Of a DNA stretch of 27,847 nt, positions 1 to 8,637 are shown in pieces. The position numbers were made by a program, and so were the translations under genes. The stretch comes from a virus: positions 1 to 27,847 of the IMG/VR virus record IMGVR_UViG_3300044615_000948; one strand, written 5' to 3'. Every line of letters starts with the position of its first letter. The stretch's first letter is position 1. The notes beneath the pieces were generated by a model that ran no database searches, was not told where the DNA came from, and was given only the letters and a program-made list of their open reading frames with translations.

Positions 1-22
1 TACACAGCCCCTAGTGAGGAAA

Positions 23-72
23 TTGAACAATTGAAGGTGAAATTGGGTCAAACAACGCTTGAACAATTGAAG
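23..72. repeat. AT-rich 14-bp direct repeats at left edge
   Basis: The 14-mer TTGAACAATTGAAG occurs twice, at 23-36 and 59-72, 36 bp apart start to start. The first 76 bases are visibly AT-rich against a GC-rich remainder. The repeat holds the palindrome CAATTG. The stretch lies just past the stop codon of the primase gene. It could be iterons, an operator, or the end of a plus-strand coding sequence: plus frame 1 is open from base 1 and reads EEIEQLKVKLGQTTLEQLKK. The window edge prevents a decision. Confidence 0.5.
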
Positions 73-76
73 AAAT

Positions 77-2344
77 TCAGGCGAGCCGATAGGTCGTTAG
101 GGGGCGTCCGGCACCCGCATGGCCGCTCACATCCATCACCACGCGGTTCGCCTGGGTCAGGTTGGCCAGCACCTCGTCACGTTCGCGCACGCTCATGCTC
201 TGCGTCGCCCTCGTCAGTTCGCCCTTCGTCGGGCTCCCCAACCTCTTGATCGCCCTCAACACCTCACCCTGACGCTTCGCGAACGGGGTATCTGCGATCC
301 AGTCGTCGGCCATCATCAGCACCCGGCGGGTCAGGTGGAGCACGACGTCCGCCGCCCATCGCGCCGCAGGCTCGTCGATGACGGGCTGCTGGCGGTCAGC
401 GGAGCACGCATAGATGAGGGCGAGGCGGAGGGCCTTCTCTTCGGCGCGAGCCCACACGGGGCCTCCGGGCTGATTGGGGCGAGCCTGCTCGGCGTCGGCG
501 ATGGCCACCAACTCATCGAACACCCGCTCGGCCTCGGGGGTCGTCGGCACCTCACGCGGCGTGGGGTGCTGGGCATTGAACGCCGTCGGGTATCCACCAC
601 CCGATGCGTCGGTCCACCACCTCGCGGCCTCGGTGATGCTTGCCGGCGGTTCGCGGTGGGGGGCCTTCTGGCGCTCGGGCTTCTCGGCCGGTGCGTTGAA
701 CACCAGCAGTCGGCCGATGAAGCCGTCGGCCAGGTTGTCGGCGGTCAGCGCCGAGAAGAACGTCTCGGGCGTGGTCGTTCCGTGGAGCACGACGCACGGC
801 TGGGCGACCTCGCGGTTCCGCTTGGCGTCGGAGTACGCCTTGCCCTTCCAAAGCCCCCGGGCGGCGCTGTAGAGTTTCATCAGGCTCGACACGATCTCGA
901 ACAGGTGCGGGTTCCGCGACTGGTCGCCGCTGTTCTTCAGGAACCTGCCGAGTTCGTCGACCTGAAACATGATCGCGGGGTTTTCTTGCACACTCGACGC
1001 GAGCCCGGCGGCGCTGGCGATCTCTTCGCCGCCCTCCAGTTCAACGCACCCCGCGGCGATGAGCACCTGCTTGGCGACGTGCCGAGCGTGGTCCTTGCCA
1101 GCGCCGGACGGGGCCAGGCCGACGATGTAGACGTTCGGTGCGTTTCCGCGGTACTCGCGGACCTTGCGCCCGGCGAGCACGGCCTGAAGGGCGATGGCAC
1201 CCGCCAGGGCGAGCACGGGTTGCGGGCGCGTGGCGGTCGCGAGGTTGTAGGCGACGACCTCACCGATGAAGCCCGGCACGTTGAGAAGGTGCTCGGGGAA
1301 CGGTTCGACCTTCGCCGCGGGCGCGGGTTCGTCGATCGGCTTGCCCCATTGGGAGAGGTCGACGCCGTAGTCGGGCTCGGAGCCCATGCCGAGTGACGCG
1401 AGGGAGCACGCGGCGGCGTGGTAGTCGCCGCCGTGCTCAAGAATGGCGAAGATGGCGAACGGGCTGTACGCCCGATTCGGTTCGAACGGGGGTGCGTTCG
1501 ACGAGAACACGTACAGGGTGCGATGCGTCGGGCTGAACGTGGCGGACATGCCGTCGGACTTGCCGGGGCGTCGCCAGTGTTCGTTGTTGCCGGCGTTGCG
1601 GATGTGCGTCCAACCGTGGCGCTCGAGCACGCCGCGCCACTCTTCGAGCCCGTTGTAGACGTCGCCCGGCCGCTCACCCGTCGCCTGAATGATCGGTGCG
1701 TGACGCTCGGGGGCGACGGTCGGGCGGGCCTCGTCAAGGGCCAGGGCCGACTCCAGCAGGATGACCCGCTCGGCCTCGGTGATCGTCGCGAGTTGGTCCA
1801 GACGCCCGTGGATGAGTTCGTACCCCGGCGTCGGGGCACAGAGGAAGAACCCCCCCTCGCCGCGCGTTTCGATGAGGCATGTCTCGGCGAACCACTGACC
1901 ATCGACCTGACGCGGGCGGAGGGTCTTGCCCGCGACGACGACCGAGTCGCCGTCGGGGCAAGGGATCGACCTCGCGGCGAGTTTCTCATTGCCGCAGACG
2001 GCGACCTGACATTGGTACACCACGTGCTTCCCGCCGCTGGGGGTGGACTCGATGACGAGCCGCTCCAGCAGGCCGGGGGCGCGTTCATTGACGATGGAGC
2101 ACCACGGCTCGAACGCTTCGCCCGCGGTGTCGAAGTCGATCATCTCCAAGTTGCCCGACACGCGGCCGCAGATCAGGCCGATCGCGGTTGCGGCGGGGAA
2201 CCAGTTCGCGACCTCGTCGGGTGAGGGCCGGAGTTCCTGGTACGGTCGCCACGATCGGAGGCTCGGCCGCTTGGCGGTCTTGTCCGCCGGCACGACCGAG
2301 AGCCCCGCGGCGAGATAGGCATTGGCGTAGTCGATCAGTGGCAT
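77..2344 (-). CDS. Primase-polymerase / helicase-like replication protein
   Basis: A 755-aa protein likely to start phage DNA replication by making primers and unwinding DNA in the cytoplasm. The N-terminal ~200 residues resemble the bifunctional primase-polymerase (Prim-Pol, AEP) domain: an opening YANAYLAAGLSVVPADKTAK, an acidic pair D70-x-D72 in EMIDFD, and a PSGGKH motif near 102-107. The second half looks like a DUF3987-type P-loop ATPase: Walker A GLAPSGAGKD at 409-418 and a Walker B-like FQVDE ending at D463-E464. The C-terminal ~80 residues look like a winged-helix module. The ATG at 2344 follows the beta-clamp gene by 24 bases, and its leader contains the repeated GAGTGTCTGA motif. 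The Shine-Dalgarno is weak. The fusion layout is common in phage replication proteins; polymerase activity is inferred. Confidence 0.8.
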   Translation of the reverse strand: MPLIDYANAYLAAGLSVVPADKTAKRPSLRSWRPYQELRPSPDEVANWFPAATAIGLICGRVSGNLEMIDFDTAGEAFEPWCSIVNERAPGLLERLVIESTPSGGKHVVYQCQVAVCGNEKLAARSIPCPDGDSVVVAGKTLRPRQVDGQWFAETCLIETRGEGGFFLCAPTPGYELIHGRLDQLATITEAERVILLESALALDEARPTVAPERHAPIIQATGERPGDVYNGLEEWRGVLERHGWTHIRNAGNNEHWRRPGKSDGMSATFSPTHRTLYVFSSNAPPFEPNRAYSPFAIFAILEHGGDYHAAACSLASLGMGSEPDYGVDLSQWGKPIDEPAPAAKVEPFPEHLLNVPGFIGEVVAYNLATATRPQPVLALAGAIALQAVLAGRKVREYRGNAPNVYIVGLAPSGAGKDHARHVAKQVLIAAGCVELEGGEEIASAAGLASSVQENPAIMFQVDELGRFLKNSGDQSRNPHLFEIVSSLMKLYSAARGLWKGKAYSDAKRNREVAQPCVVLHGTTTPETFFSALTADNLADGFIGRLLVFNAPAEKPERQKAPHREPPASITEAARWWTDASGGGYPTAFNAQHPTPREVPTTPEAERVFDELVAIADAEQARPNQPGGPVWARAEEKALRLALIYACSADRQQPVIDEPAARWAADVVLHLTRRVLMMADDWIADTPFAKRQGEVLRAIKRLGSPTKGELTRATQSMSVRERDEVLANLTQANRVVMDVSGHAGAGRPLTTYRLA

Positions 2345-2359
2345 TCAGACACTCACAAT
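2338..2359 (-). repeat. Copy C of dispersed TGTCTGA motif
   Basis: The minus strand reads ATTGTGAGTGTCTGAATGCC here. The ATG inside is the start codon of the primase-helicase gene. It matches four other copies at 8468, 14753, 15911 and 16085. Function unknown. Confidence 0.5.
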
Positions 2360-2368
2360 ATGGTCGTG

Positions 2369-3451
2369 CTAATGGGACAGGGGCATCACAACGGCGATGT
2401 ACTCGTGCCCACGGATGGCAACGGGCTTGCTGGCCGACACGATCTCGATGGATGTCTCGACGTTGGATGCGGGGATCGCATCGCGAATGAACTTGGCGTT
2501 GACCTTGACCGAGCCCTTGCCCTCGGACTTCGCGTCGGTGACGACCTCGGCCGATCCGACCTCGGGCGAATCGGCACGCACTTCGACGTGGTCGCCGACG
2601 TTGATCGTCACGCCGGGGTTCTCGTCTTCGGCGAAGATGCTCGCGGCCTTGATCGCGGCCAGGAGTGAGCCGGTGTCGCCGCTGATCGTGCAGGTGGGCT
2701 TGCCGAGCCCCTTGATGATGTCGGCGTAGGGCGGGAACGCGCCGGCGATCTGCGGACCCGAGATGCTCCAGTCGCCGACGTCGAAGCCGATCCGGGTCGG
2801 GCTCACGCGAACCGTGACGCGGTCGGAGGGGTCCGCGGCGCTGGTCGCACGGATGACCTCGGCGACAAGGTTTGCGGGGATGAGCGACTGGGCGGCGTCG
2901 TTCACCTCGGGGCCGACGACGACCAGCCGCCGGCCGTCGGTCGCGACGGTGCGGACCTCGTCCGGGCCGAACATGGCGAGCATGCCGTGGATGGCGTATC
3001 GGCTGTTCTCGGTGGACATCGCGTGCCGTGCCGACTTGAGGGCGTGCTCAAGCGTGCCCGCGGCGATAGTGATCGGCTCGGCCTTGTCGTCGGGGGGGAG
3101 TGTGGGGTAGTCGTTCGCGTCCATGCTCGCGTTGATGCGGAACCGGGAACCGCTCGCGGTGATCGTGGTAATCGTGTCGTCGACCGCCAGTGTGAGCGTC
3201 GGCGTGGCGATCGTCTTGACCGTGGCGGCGAGCCTGTCGGCATTGAGCACGGCGACGCCCTTCTGATCGACGAGGGCGGGGATCGCCTGCTCGGCCCACG
3301 TCTCGCCGTCGAACGCACGGACGGTCAGGGTGCTGCCCAGGGCGTGAATGCGGAGCGATTGGTGGAACGGATGCGGGGATCGGCTCGGGCAGGTGTGCGC
3401 GACGGCGGCGATCGCGGTGTTGAGTTGCTGAGTGTCAACGGTGATCTTCAC
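2369..3451 (-). CDS. dnaN: DNA polymerase III beta subunit (sliding clamp)
   Basis: A 360-aa protein close to the usual length of the bacterial beta clamp. The clamp encircles DNA and tethers the replicative polymerase. Clamp hallmarks are visible: MKIT-type N-terminus followed by LNTAIAAVAHTCPSR, the ASMDANDYPTLP segment, TENSRYAIHGMLAMF, TVATDGRRLVVV, and the C-terminal PVAIRG..YIAVVMPL stretch that forms the protein-binding cleft. The chosen start is the GTG at 3451, which overlaps the upstream stop by 4 bases (GTGA) behind an AGGAG sequence. It sits between small genes and the primase. No polymerase gene is visible in the window, so the clamp may recruit the host Pol III. Family assignment is strong; the role is inferred. 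Confidence 0.9.
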   Translation of the reverse strand: MKITVDTQQLNTAIAAVAHTCPSRSPHPFHQSLRIHALGSTLTVRAFDGETWAEQAIPALVDQKGVAVLNADRLAATVKTIATPTLTLAVDDTITTITASGSRFRINASMDANDYPTLPPDDKAEPITIAAGTLEHALKSARHAMSTENSRYAIHGMLAMFGPDEVRTVATDGRRLVVVGPEVNDAAQSLIPANLVAEVIRATSAADPSDRVTVRVSPTRIGFDVGDWSISGPQIAGAFPPYADIIKGLGKPTCTISGDTGSLLAAIKAASIFAEDENPGVTINVGDHVEVRADSPEVGSAEVVTDAKSEGKGSVKVNAKFIRDAIPASNVETSIEIVSASKPVAIRGHEYIAVVMPLSH

Positions 3452-3708
3452 TTCTTGCTCCTGATGTGGTCTAGGTAGCCGCTCACGAGGGCGGCGGGGA
3501 CTGCGTACGCCAACACGGCGACGATGATGGGTGTTTCCTTCAGCACGGCCGACACGCCGGCGACGACGAACAGCACGCGGAGGATGCACACGGCCAGCGT
3601 GCTGGCGAACGTGCCCGCGAACCGATGGGCCTGCGATGCCCGATAGCGCCACACGAACGCGACGGCTTCGAGGATGCCGATAAGGGCGAGGGTGAGGATG
3701 GGGGTCAT
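3448..3708 (-). CDS. Small three-pass membrane protein, unknown
   Basis: An 86-aa hydrophobic protein with about three membrane spans (near residues 2-20, 32-52 and 58-78) and a basic tail, DHIRSKK. The ATG at 3708 overlaps the upstream stop as ATGA and follows CAGGAG. Its stop overlaps the GTG of the clamp gene, so the two are probably translated together. Size and topology would fit a holin. Nothing beside it encodes an endolysin, however, and the location is in the replication block, so I do not assign that role. Confidence 0.6.
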   Translation of the reverse strand: MTPILTLALIGILEAVAFVWRYRASQAHRFAGTFASTLAVCILRVLFVVAGVSAVLKETPIIVAVLAYAVPAALVSGYLDHIRSKK

Positions 3709-3932
3709 GGGTGCTCCTGTTCGTTTCGTTGGTTCGTGTTGTCCCATGCGGGCTGCATGTGCATCTTGCGGCCGGTGTCTTCGGTGCCCAAGCGTGACAG
3801 CGTGCGGACGGAGGCGGCGTCGTAGTAGTCGTTGCGAATCTTCTGGACGATGATCTTCCTGCACGTCTTGCAAAATCGCTCACCCTCGATGCGTCCATCG
3901 CCGCCGCAGTGCTCGCACGGCTTCTTCTTCAC
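3705..3932 (-). CDS. Small zinc-ribbon protein, unknown
   Basis: A 75-aa protein. CEHCGGDG at about residues 6-13 and FCKTC ending at residue 24 form a CxxC...CxxC pair typical of a zinc ribbon; the rest is polar. The start is the GTG at 3932, sharing GTGA with the upstream stop; its own stop overlaps the next ATG. It is probably a nucleic-acid- or protein-binding accessory protein of the replication operon. Only the zinc-binding pattern is seen directly. Confidence 0.6.
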   Translation of the reverse strand: MKKKPCEHCGGDGRIEGERFCKTCRKIIVQKIRNDYYDAASVRTLSRLGTEDTGRKMHMQPAWDNTNQRNEQEHP

Positions 3933-4600
3933 TGCACCAACTCCTTCGCCAGCTCCGCCAGGGCCGCGGGGTCGATCGGGAACATGGCGACGTCTTGCCA
4001 CTCGGTTCCAGAAACGTGCGACAGATGAACCTCCCAAGCCATCGGACAGTTGAGCGAGGCCCACTCCGCGAACACGTGCACGGTGCTCGTGTTGACCCTG
4101 TCGCCGAGAAACTCTCGCGCGTACTCGAATGCGGCCTCCAGTGGGTGCTTGGATTGCACGTCGACGCCGGCGGAGAGCCTGCCTTCACCAAGCACGCCAC
4201 ACACCCGCCATTCGCTGTACCTTCGCGTCCTTGCGACGGCCCGGAGCGTCATCTCCCTGTCGATGATCGGCGCATACTCCACCTTCGCCGCGACCGCCTC
4301 CGCCTCCACCTTCCCCCCGCGGTCGAGTTCCTCCTGCCAGTCGTGCGCGAACTGCAACAGGTACACCGCCGCGTCGTCGTAGTTGTCGGCGTGAAACCTC
4401 AGCCGCATGCGGTTGATCTTCAGCAGCGCCATCATCATGGCGACGACGTGAGGCGGCAACGGCTTCTGGTCGCGGATTCGCTCCCAGTGCGGCTCAAGGA
4501 TGCTCGCCCACATCTGGGCGATGCCCTCGTGGTTCTTCTTCGGGTCGCCGTAGACCTTCTGGCGTTCGGCCTTGATGTTGTCGAGATGCTGGGGGTTCAT
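3929..4600 (-). CDS. DUF6378-type phage protein
   Basis: A 223-aa protein. The N-terminal third carries the pattern RQKVYGDPKKNHEGIAQMWA, then PPHVVAMMMALLKINRMR and HADNYDDAAVYLLQFAHDW. This matches the DUF6378 family, small helical phage proteins often found in replication modules and sometimes compared with all-alpha nucleotide pyrophosphohydrolases. The C-terminal half (about 120-223) is not recognised. The ATG at 4600 is preferred over the in-frame TTG at 4615 because AAAGGAG lies 5 bases before it. The biochemical role is unknown. A nucleotide-pool function is only a guess from the helical, acidic pattern. Confidence 0.65.
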   Translation of the reverse strand: MNPQHLDNIKAERQKVYGDPKKNHEGIAQMWASILEPHWERIRDQKPLPPHVVAMMMALLKINRMRLRFHADNYDDAAVYLLQFAHDWQEELDRGGKVEAEAVAAKVEYAPIIDREMTLRAVARTRRYSEWRVCGVLGEGRLSAGVDVQSKHPLEAAFEYAREFLGDRVNTSTVHVFAEWASLNCPMAWEVHLSHVSGTEWQDVAMFPIDPAALAELAKELVQ

Positions 4601-4611
4601 GCGTTCTCCTT

Positions 4612-6309
4612 TCAAAACGGGATTTCGTCTTCGGGGATCAACGCACCGTCGATCGCACCGGGCGTGTTCAACACCTGCTGCAACTTGCTCGGCTCGACGT
4701 CGTCTTCGCCGGGCTCGCGTTCGACTTGGAAGCCGATGATCTCTGGAAACTTCGAATCACCCTTTGTCCGCGTCTTGATCGCGACGACCTTGCGGAGTTC
4801 GCCCGTGCGGCTCAGGGCCTCTTCAACCGTCGCCGGGGCCGGATACCCGCCGCCGTGGTCACGCCACCACCCCTCGGCCTTGCGGCGCGGGAAGCCCGTG
4901 TGCTCGAAGCACACCCACTCCTTCTGCCACCATGCGTAGTTCAACTGATACTCGACGCGCATCGTCGGCGGGGCCGACGGGTCCGCCTTTTTCTCGTGGC
5001 GGTGGTACGTCACGCCCATCACCGGGTGTTCCTCGTCGATGACCTCGGTCGTCATTACCGGCGTGCTGTCGGCTTTGGGTGTGTGTGCCTTCTTCTCGGG
5101 CGGGGGGAACTCGTGACCACACTCGGGGCACAGACGGAACCCCGCGGCGACAACCTCCATGCACCCCGGGCATTCCTTCGCCGGTGCTTCACCGCCAGTG
5201 CCGGGTGTTCGCATGCGGAGGCTCATCGCGTCGATGGGTCCGTGTCGGAGCACGTTGCCGCCGAAGTCGAGCACAAGGCAATCGGCCTTGCCGGGCGAGA
5301 GCCGGAACCCGCGCCCGACCATCTGGTAGTACAGGCCCGGGCTCATCGTCGGGCGCAGCAGCGCCACGCAGTCAACGTGTGGGGCGTCGAAGCCCGTGGT
5401 GAGCACGTTCACGTTCGCCAGGTACTTTGTCGCTCGCGTCTTGAAGCGCTCGAGGATCGCCGCGCGTTCGGCGTCGGGGGTGCTGCCCGTGACGATCTCG
5501 CAGACGTGGTCACGCCGCTTGAACTCGTCGGCGATGTGCCCCGCGTGAGCGACGCCGGCGGCGAAGATGAGGCACCCGACACGGTCGGCGGTGCGTTGAA
5601 GGATCTCATCGACGGCCGACTGGACGAGAACAGCGTCATCCATCGCGGCCTCGACCTCGGAGGCGATGAACTCGCCGGCGCGGATGCCGATGCCGTCGGC
5701 GTCGATCTGCGCGAGTCCGCGCTTGGATCGCAGTGGAGAGAGGAACCCCTCGTTGACAAGGTCGCGGACACCGACCTCGTAGCAGATGTGATTGAGGATG
5801 TTCCCCGGCCCGCAGATGAGCCCGTCTTTCAGGCGGTAGGGGGTGGCGGTCAGTCCGACAACGCGGACGTCGGGGTTGACGGCTTTCGCACCGGCGATGA
5901 AGGTTCGATACATGCCGTCGTCTTCGGCGGGGACCATGTGGGCCTCGTCGATGATGATGAGGTCGAGTCGTCCGAAGTCGCACACCTTGCGGAAGACGGA
6001 CTGAATACCCGCCACGGTGACGGCGTACTCCATCTCTCGGCGTCCAAGTCCGGCCGAGTAGACGCCGACGGGGAGTTGCGGGGCGACGGCGCGGAGTTTG
6101 TCAACGGCTTGCTCCAGAAGTTCCTTGACGTGCGCGACAACCATGATGCGAGCGGTGGGGCTGGCATCGCAGACTTCGCGGCAGATGGTGGCGATGATCG
6201 GCGTCTTGCCGCCGCCGGTGGGGATGACGACGAGCGGGTTGTCGGCACGCTCGCGAAGGTGGTTGTAGACCGCGTCCACGGCGCTGCGCTGGTAGGGGCG
6301 GAGGTTCAT
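4612..6309 (-). CDS. SF2 DEAD/DEAH-box helicase with zinc ribbon
   Basis: A 565-aa superfamily 2 helicase. Visible motifs: Walker A PTGGGKT at 30-36, DEAH at 121-124, TATP at 155-158, TTGFDAP at 305-311 and QMVGRGFR at 330-337. A zinc ribbon follows (CPGC 381-384, CPECGHEF from 395). The C-terminal ~150 residues, with the WVCFEHTGFPRRKAEGWW signature, belong to the extension seen on many phage helicases. The ATG at 6309 overlaps the methyltransferase stop as ATGA. It probably unwinds or remodels DNA during phage replication or recombination. It lies next to a methyltransferase and a second helicase, an arrangement recurrent in phage genomes. Confidence 0.88.
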   Translation of the reverse strand: MNLRPYQRSAVDAVYNHLRERADNPLVVIPTGGGKTPIIATICREVCDASPTARIMVVAHVKELLEQAVDKLRAVAPQLPVGVYSAGLGRREMEYAVTVAGIQSVFRKVCDFGRLDLIIIDEAHMVPAEDDGMYRTFIAGAKAVNPDVRVVGLTATPYRLKDGLICGPGNILNHICYEVGVRDLVNEGFLSPLRSKRGLAQIDADGIGIRAGEFIASEVEAAMDDAVLVQSAVDEILQRTADRVGCLIFAAGVAHAGHIADEFKRRDHVCEIVTGSTPDAERAAILERFKTRATKYLANVNVLTTGFDAPHVDCVALLRPTMSPGLYYQMVGRGFRLSPGKADCLVLDFGGNVLRHGPIDAMSLRMRTPGTGGEAPAKECPGCMEVVAAGFRLCPECGHEFPPPEKKAHTPKADSTPVMTTEVIDEEHPVMGVTYHRHEKKADPSAPPTMRVEYQLNYAWWQKEWVCFEHTGFPRRKAEGWWRDHGGGYPAPATVEEALSRTGELRKVVAIKTRTKGDSKFPEIIGFQVEREPGEDDVEPSKLQQVLNTPGAIDGALIPEDEIPF

Positions 6310-7181
6310 GCGAAGAGGCTCGTTTCCGGGGTGACGGCGGACTCGCGGATCGCATCTTCGATGTTCGCGATCGCGGCCTTGTGGTACTCGTCTTTGAGTT
6401 CGCACCCATAGAACCGACGCCCACGCTTGACGGCGACGTACCCCTCGGAGCCAATGCCGGTGAATGGCGAGAAGACGACGTCGCCGGGGTTGGTGTAGAG
6501 GCGCACAAGCCGATCAATCACGCCGAGTTGAAGGGGGCAGATGTGCCGCGTGTCGTCGTCGCCCCGTCCCTCTTTAACGTTGAGCGTGTCGGTTTCGCGA
6601 ATGTCGGTCCACGCGGCCTCGGCCCATCCGATCCAGTCGTTGCGGCTGACCTGCCCGCCGGTGTCGATCTTGGTGTCGTTGTCGCCCGGTGCCCGGAACT
6701 TGATGAGGTAGTCGCCAAGTGCGCCGCGGGATCGCGCACGATCAGACTCCAGCCCCGCGAACTGCATCTCGCGTGACTTTGTGCGAATGGCCTGGGCCTG
6801 CGGGTTTTTGGTGACGAGCCAATCGTACTCGTACACCAGCCCCGACCGCTCGCCGAGCCGGATGTTGAGCCCGCGGAAGTCGAACAGGCCAACGCCGCCC
6901 GTCCGCTTCATGCGGGGAATCTGCATGACGTGAACGACCACGCACCGGCCCGGCTTGACGATGCGGGCCAGTTGTGCGTAGAAGAACCCGAGATGGAGTC
7001 GGGCCTCGTGCTTGAGGTCTTCGCTGTTGCCGATGTCCGCCGGCGACGACGTGTAGGCGTACAACGCCGGGAACGGCGGAGAGAACACAGAGAAGTCAAC
7101 GCACCGATCGGGCATGGTTGCCATGTGTTCGATGCAATCGCCGTGATGAACGTGATACGTCTGAGACTCAGAGAGAAGCAT
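6306..7181 (-). CDS. N4-cytosine/N6-adenine DNA methyltransferase
   Basis: A 291-aa SAM-dependent amino-methyltransferase. The catalytic motif is SPPF at 34-37 and the SAM-binding motif is FSPFTGIGSEG at 237-247, followed by GRRFYGCELKDEY. Motif IV precedes motif I, which is the beta-class order. SPP-type motifs occur in both N4-C and N6-A enzymes, so the modified base is undecided. The ATG at 7181 overlaps the helicase end by 14 bases, behind AGGAGG. No cognate restriction nuclease is adjacent. The likely role is protecting phage DNA from host restriction; the target sequence is not deducible. Confidence 0.85.
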   Translation of the reverse strand: MLLSESQTYHVHHGDCIEHMATMPDRCVDFSVFSPPFPALYAYTSSPADIGNSEDLKHEARLHLGFFYAQLARIVKPGRCVVVHVMQIPRMKRTGGVGLFDFRGLNIRLGERSGLVYEYDWLVTKNPQAQAIRTKSREMQFAGLESDRARSRGALGDYLIKFRAPGDNDTKIDTGGQVSRNDWIGWAEAAWTDIRETDTLNVKEGRGDDDTRHICPLQLGVIDRLVRLYTNPGDVVFSPFTGIGSEGYVAVKRGRRFYGCELKDEYHKAAIANIEDAIRESAVTPETSLFA

Positions 7182-8637
7182 GAAAGATGGCCTCCTGTTG
7201 CCGGGTGTCTGCGTCGATCTGCTTGGCCTTGCGGAGAACGGTCTCCACCATCGGGGCCTCGATCTCGGTGATCGGAATGTGAACGTTCAGCGGCTTGGTC
7301 GAGCCGATCCGATTGGATCGCTTGACGGCCTGGTAGTATGACTCGTAACTGTCCTGAAGCCCCGAGAAAACTTGTCGGGTGGCGATCTGGAGGTTCAGCC
7401 CGAACCCGAGTATCTTCGGCTTGCTGATGAGGATCTTGGTGCCGCCGGCCTTGAACCGCTCGACCATCGCGGTTCGATCTTCCTCGTCAGTCTCGCCGTG
7501 GATGCTGGCCGCGTCGGGGAAGCACCGCTCCATCGTGGTCTGTTCGGCGTTGAAGATGCACCATACCAGTGTGCTTTCATCACCGAACGACTCGATCAGA
7601 GACTTGATGAAGCCGGGCTTGTTCGTCTCGATCGGTTGCCCGTCGTACTCGCCCTTGGCGAGCCGCCCGAGTTTCTGGCGTGCGCCGATGCCGCCGATCT
7701 GGTCAACGAACATCGTGCCTTGCATGGTGCCCACGGCTTCACGCTGGGCCGGAGTCATCGCGATCTCGTGGATGTGAACGTGAATCGGCGGGAGGGTGCG
7801 GCAGTTGTCCTTCCAGCCATAGACCGCAGGATTCGACAGGAAGATGCACCAGTGAGAGAGTGCCTTGTAGAACGGCTTGAGGGCGTGCGGCTTGAGTTCC
7901 CACCGCTCGCCAGTCTCGCCGCGGTTCACGAAGAACCGGGCCAGAAACGAGTTGACCGTCGGGAAGTGATCCAGAAACACGGCATGGTTCGCGTACTCGA
8001 TGCGGTCGTTCGGTGCGGGCGTCCCGGTGAGGCAGAGTTTCCAATGGAGCCCGCGGCCGAGCCTGATGCATTCCTGCCCCCACTTGCCGTAGTGACTCTT
8101 GAGCATCGAAGACTCGTCAAGGATCAGTGCGCCGATGTTGCCCTGCGGGACGTCGGCATCGAGGGCGTCGTAGTTGGTGATGGCAATCTCGCCCCGCGTC
8201 GTCGCCGCCCACTGAGGCAGTTCGGCCGCTCGCACTCGGCGCAGGGTGCCCCCGTGGAATCTGGCGTACTCGGCCATCGTCTGAGGAACCACCATCGCCG
8301 GCGAGACGATGAGCACGCTCTTGTTGCCGATCGACGCCGCGGCGTGCTGGGCGAACTCAAACATGATCCTCGTCTTGCCAAGCCCGCAATCGGCGAACAC
8401 CGCAAACTTCCGCTTGCGGATTGCCATCTCGGCAATGTCACGCTGGTAGTCGTACAGGCCCGGGGACGGCTGATACTCAGACACTTGCAATGCGGGCGCG
8501 GAAGAAACGCCGACCGCGCCGGCATACTCGTCGGGGAACTCGGCGAACCCGCCGGCCATGCGGTACTTCGGCAGCGTCTTCACGCGAAGGAACCGGCGAT
8601 AGTCTTCGATGCTGTTCATGTTCAATGCGATCTTCAT
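7168..8637 (-). CDS. SNF2-like DEAD/DEAH-box helicase
   Basis: A 489-aa SF2 ATPase of the SNF2-like group. Motifs: YDYQRD Q-like motif near 62-67, Walker A ADCGLGKT at 82-89, DESS at 174-177 in place of DEAH, TGTPAPN at 204-210, GLNLQ, and QAVKRSNRIGS towards the C-terminus. Proteins of this type are commonly paired with a DNA methyltransferase in phages, as here. The ATG at 8637 overlaps the upstream stop as ATGA. It probably translocates on duplex DNA during replication or recombination. A copy of the repeated TGTCTGA motif lies inside its coding region around codons 49-57. Confidence 0.87.
   Translation of the reverse strand: MKIALNMNSIEDYRRFLRVKTLPKYRMAGGFAEFPDEYAGAVGVSSAPALQVSEYQPSPGLYDYQRDIAEMAIRKRKFAVFADCGLGKTRIMFEFAQHAAASIGNKSVLIVSPAMVVPQTMAEYARFHGGTLRRVRAAELPQWAATTRGEIAITNYDALDADVPQGNIGALILDESSMLKSHYGKWGQECIRLGRGLHWKLCLTGTPAPNDRIEYANHAVFLDHFPTVNSFLARFFVNRGETGERWELKPHALKPFYKALSHWCIFLSNPAVYGWKDNCRTLPPIHVHIHEIAMTPAQREAVGTMQGTMFVDQIGGIGARQKLGRLAKGEYDGQPIETNKPGFIKSLIESFGDESTLVWCIFNAEQTTMERCFPDAASIHGETDEEDRTAMVERFKAGGTKILISKPKILGFGLNLQIATRQVFSGLQDSYESYYQAVKRSNRIGSTKPLNVHIPITEIEAPMVETVLRKAKQIDADTRQQEAIFHASL
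8468..8491 (-). repeat. Copy E of dispersed TGTCTGA motif
   Basis: The minus strand reads ATTGCAAGTGTCTGAGTATC here, inside the SNF2-like helicase gene, where it encodes part of LQVSEYQP. It differs from the copy at 16085 at few positions. Being coding, it could be coincidence. Confidence 0.35.

Noticed and set aside
119-1396. Long plus-strand ORF opposite the primase-helicase
   Set aside because: The minus-strand protein has Prim-Pol and Walker motifs; the plus frame is low-complexity Arg/Gly/Leu-rich antisense of a GC-rich gene.
4726-6411. 561-aa plus-strand ORF
   Set aside because: It is antisense to the SF2 helicase, which has all its motifs; the plus translation has no recognisable domain and is composition-driven.
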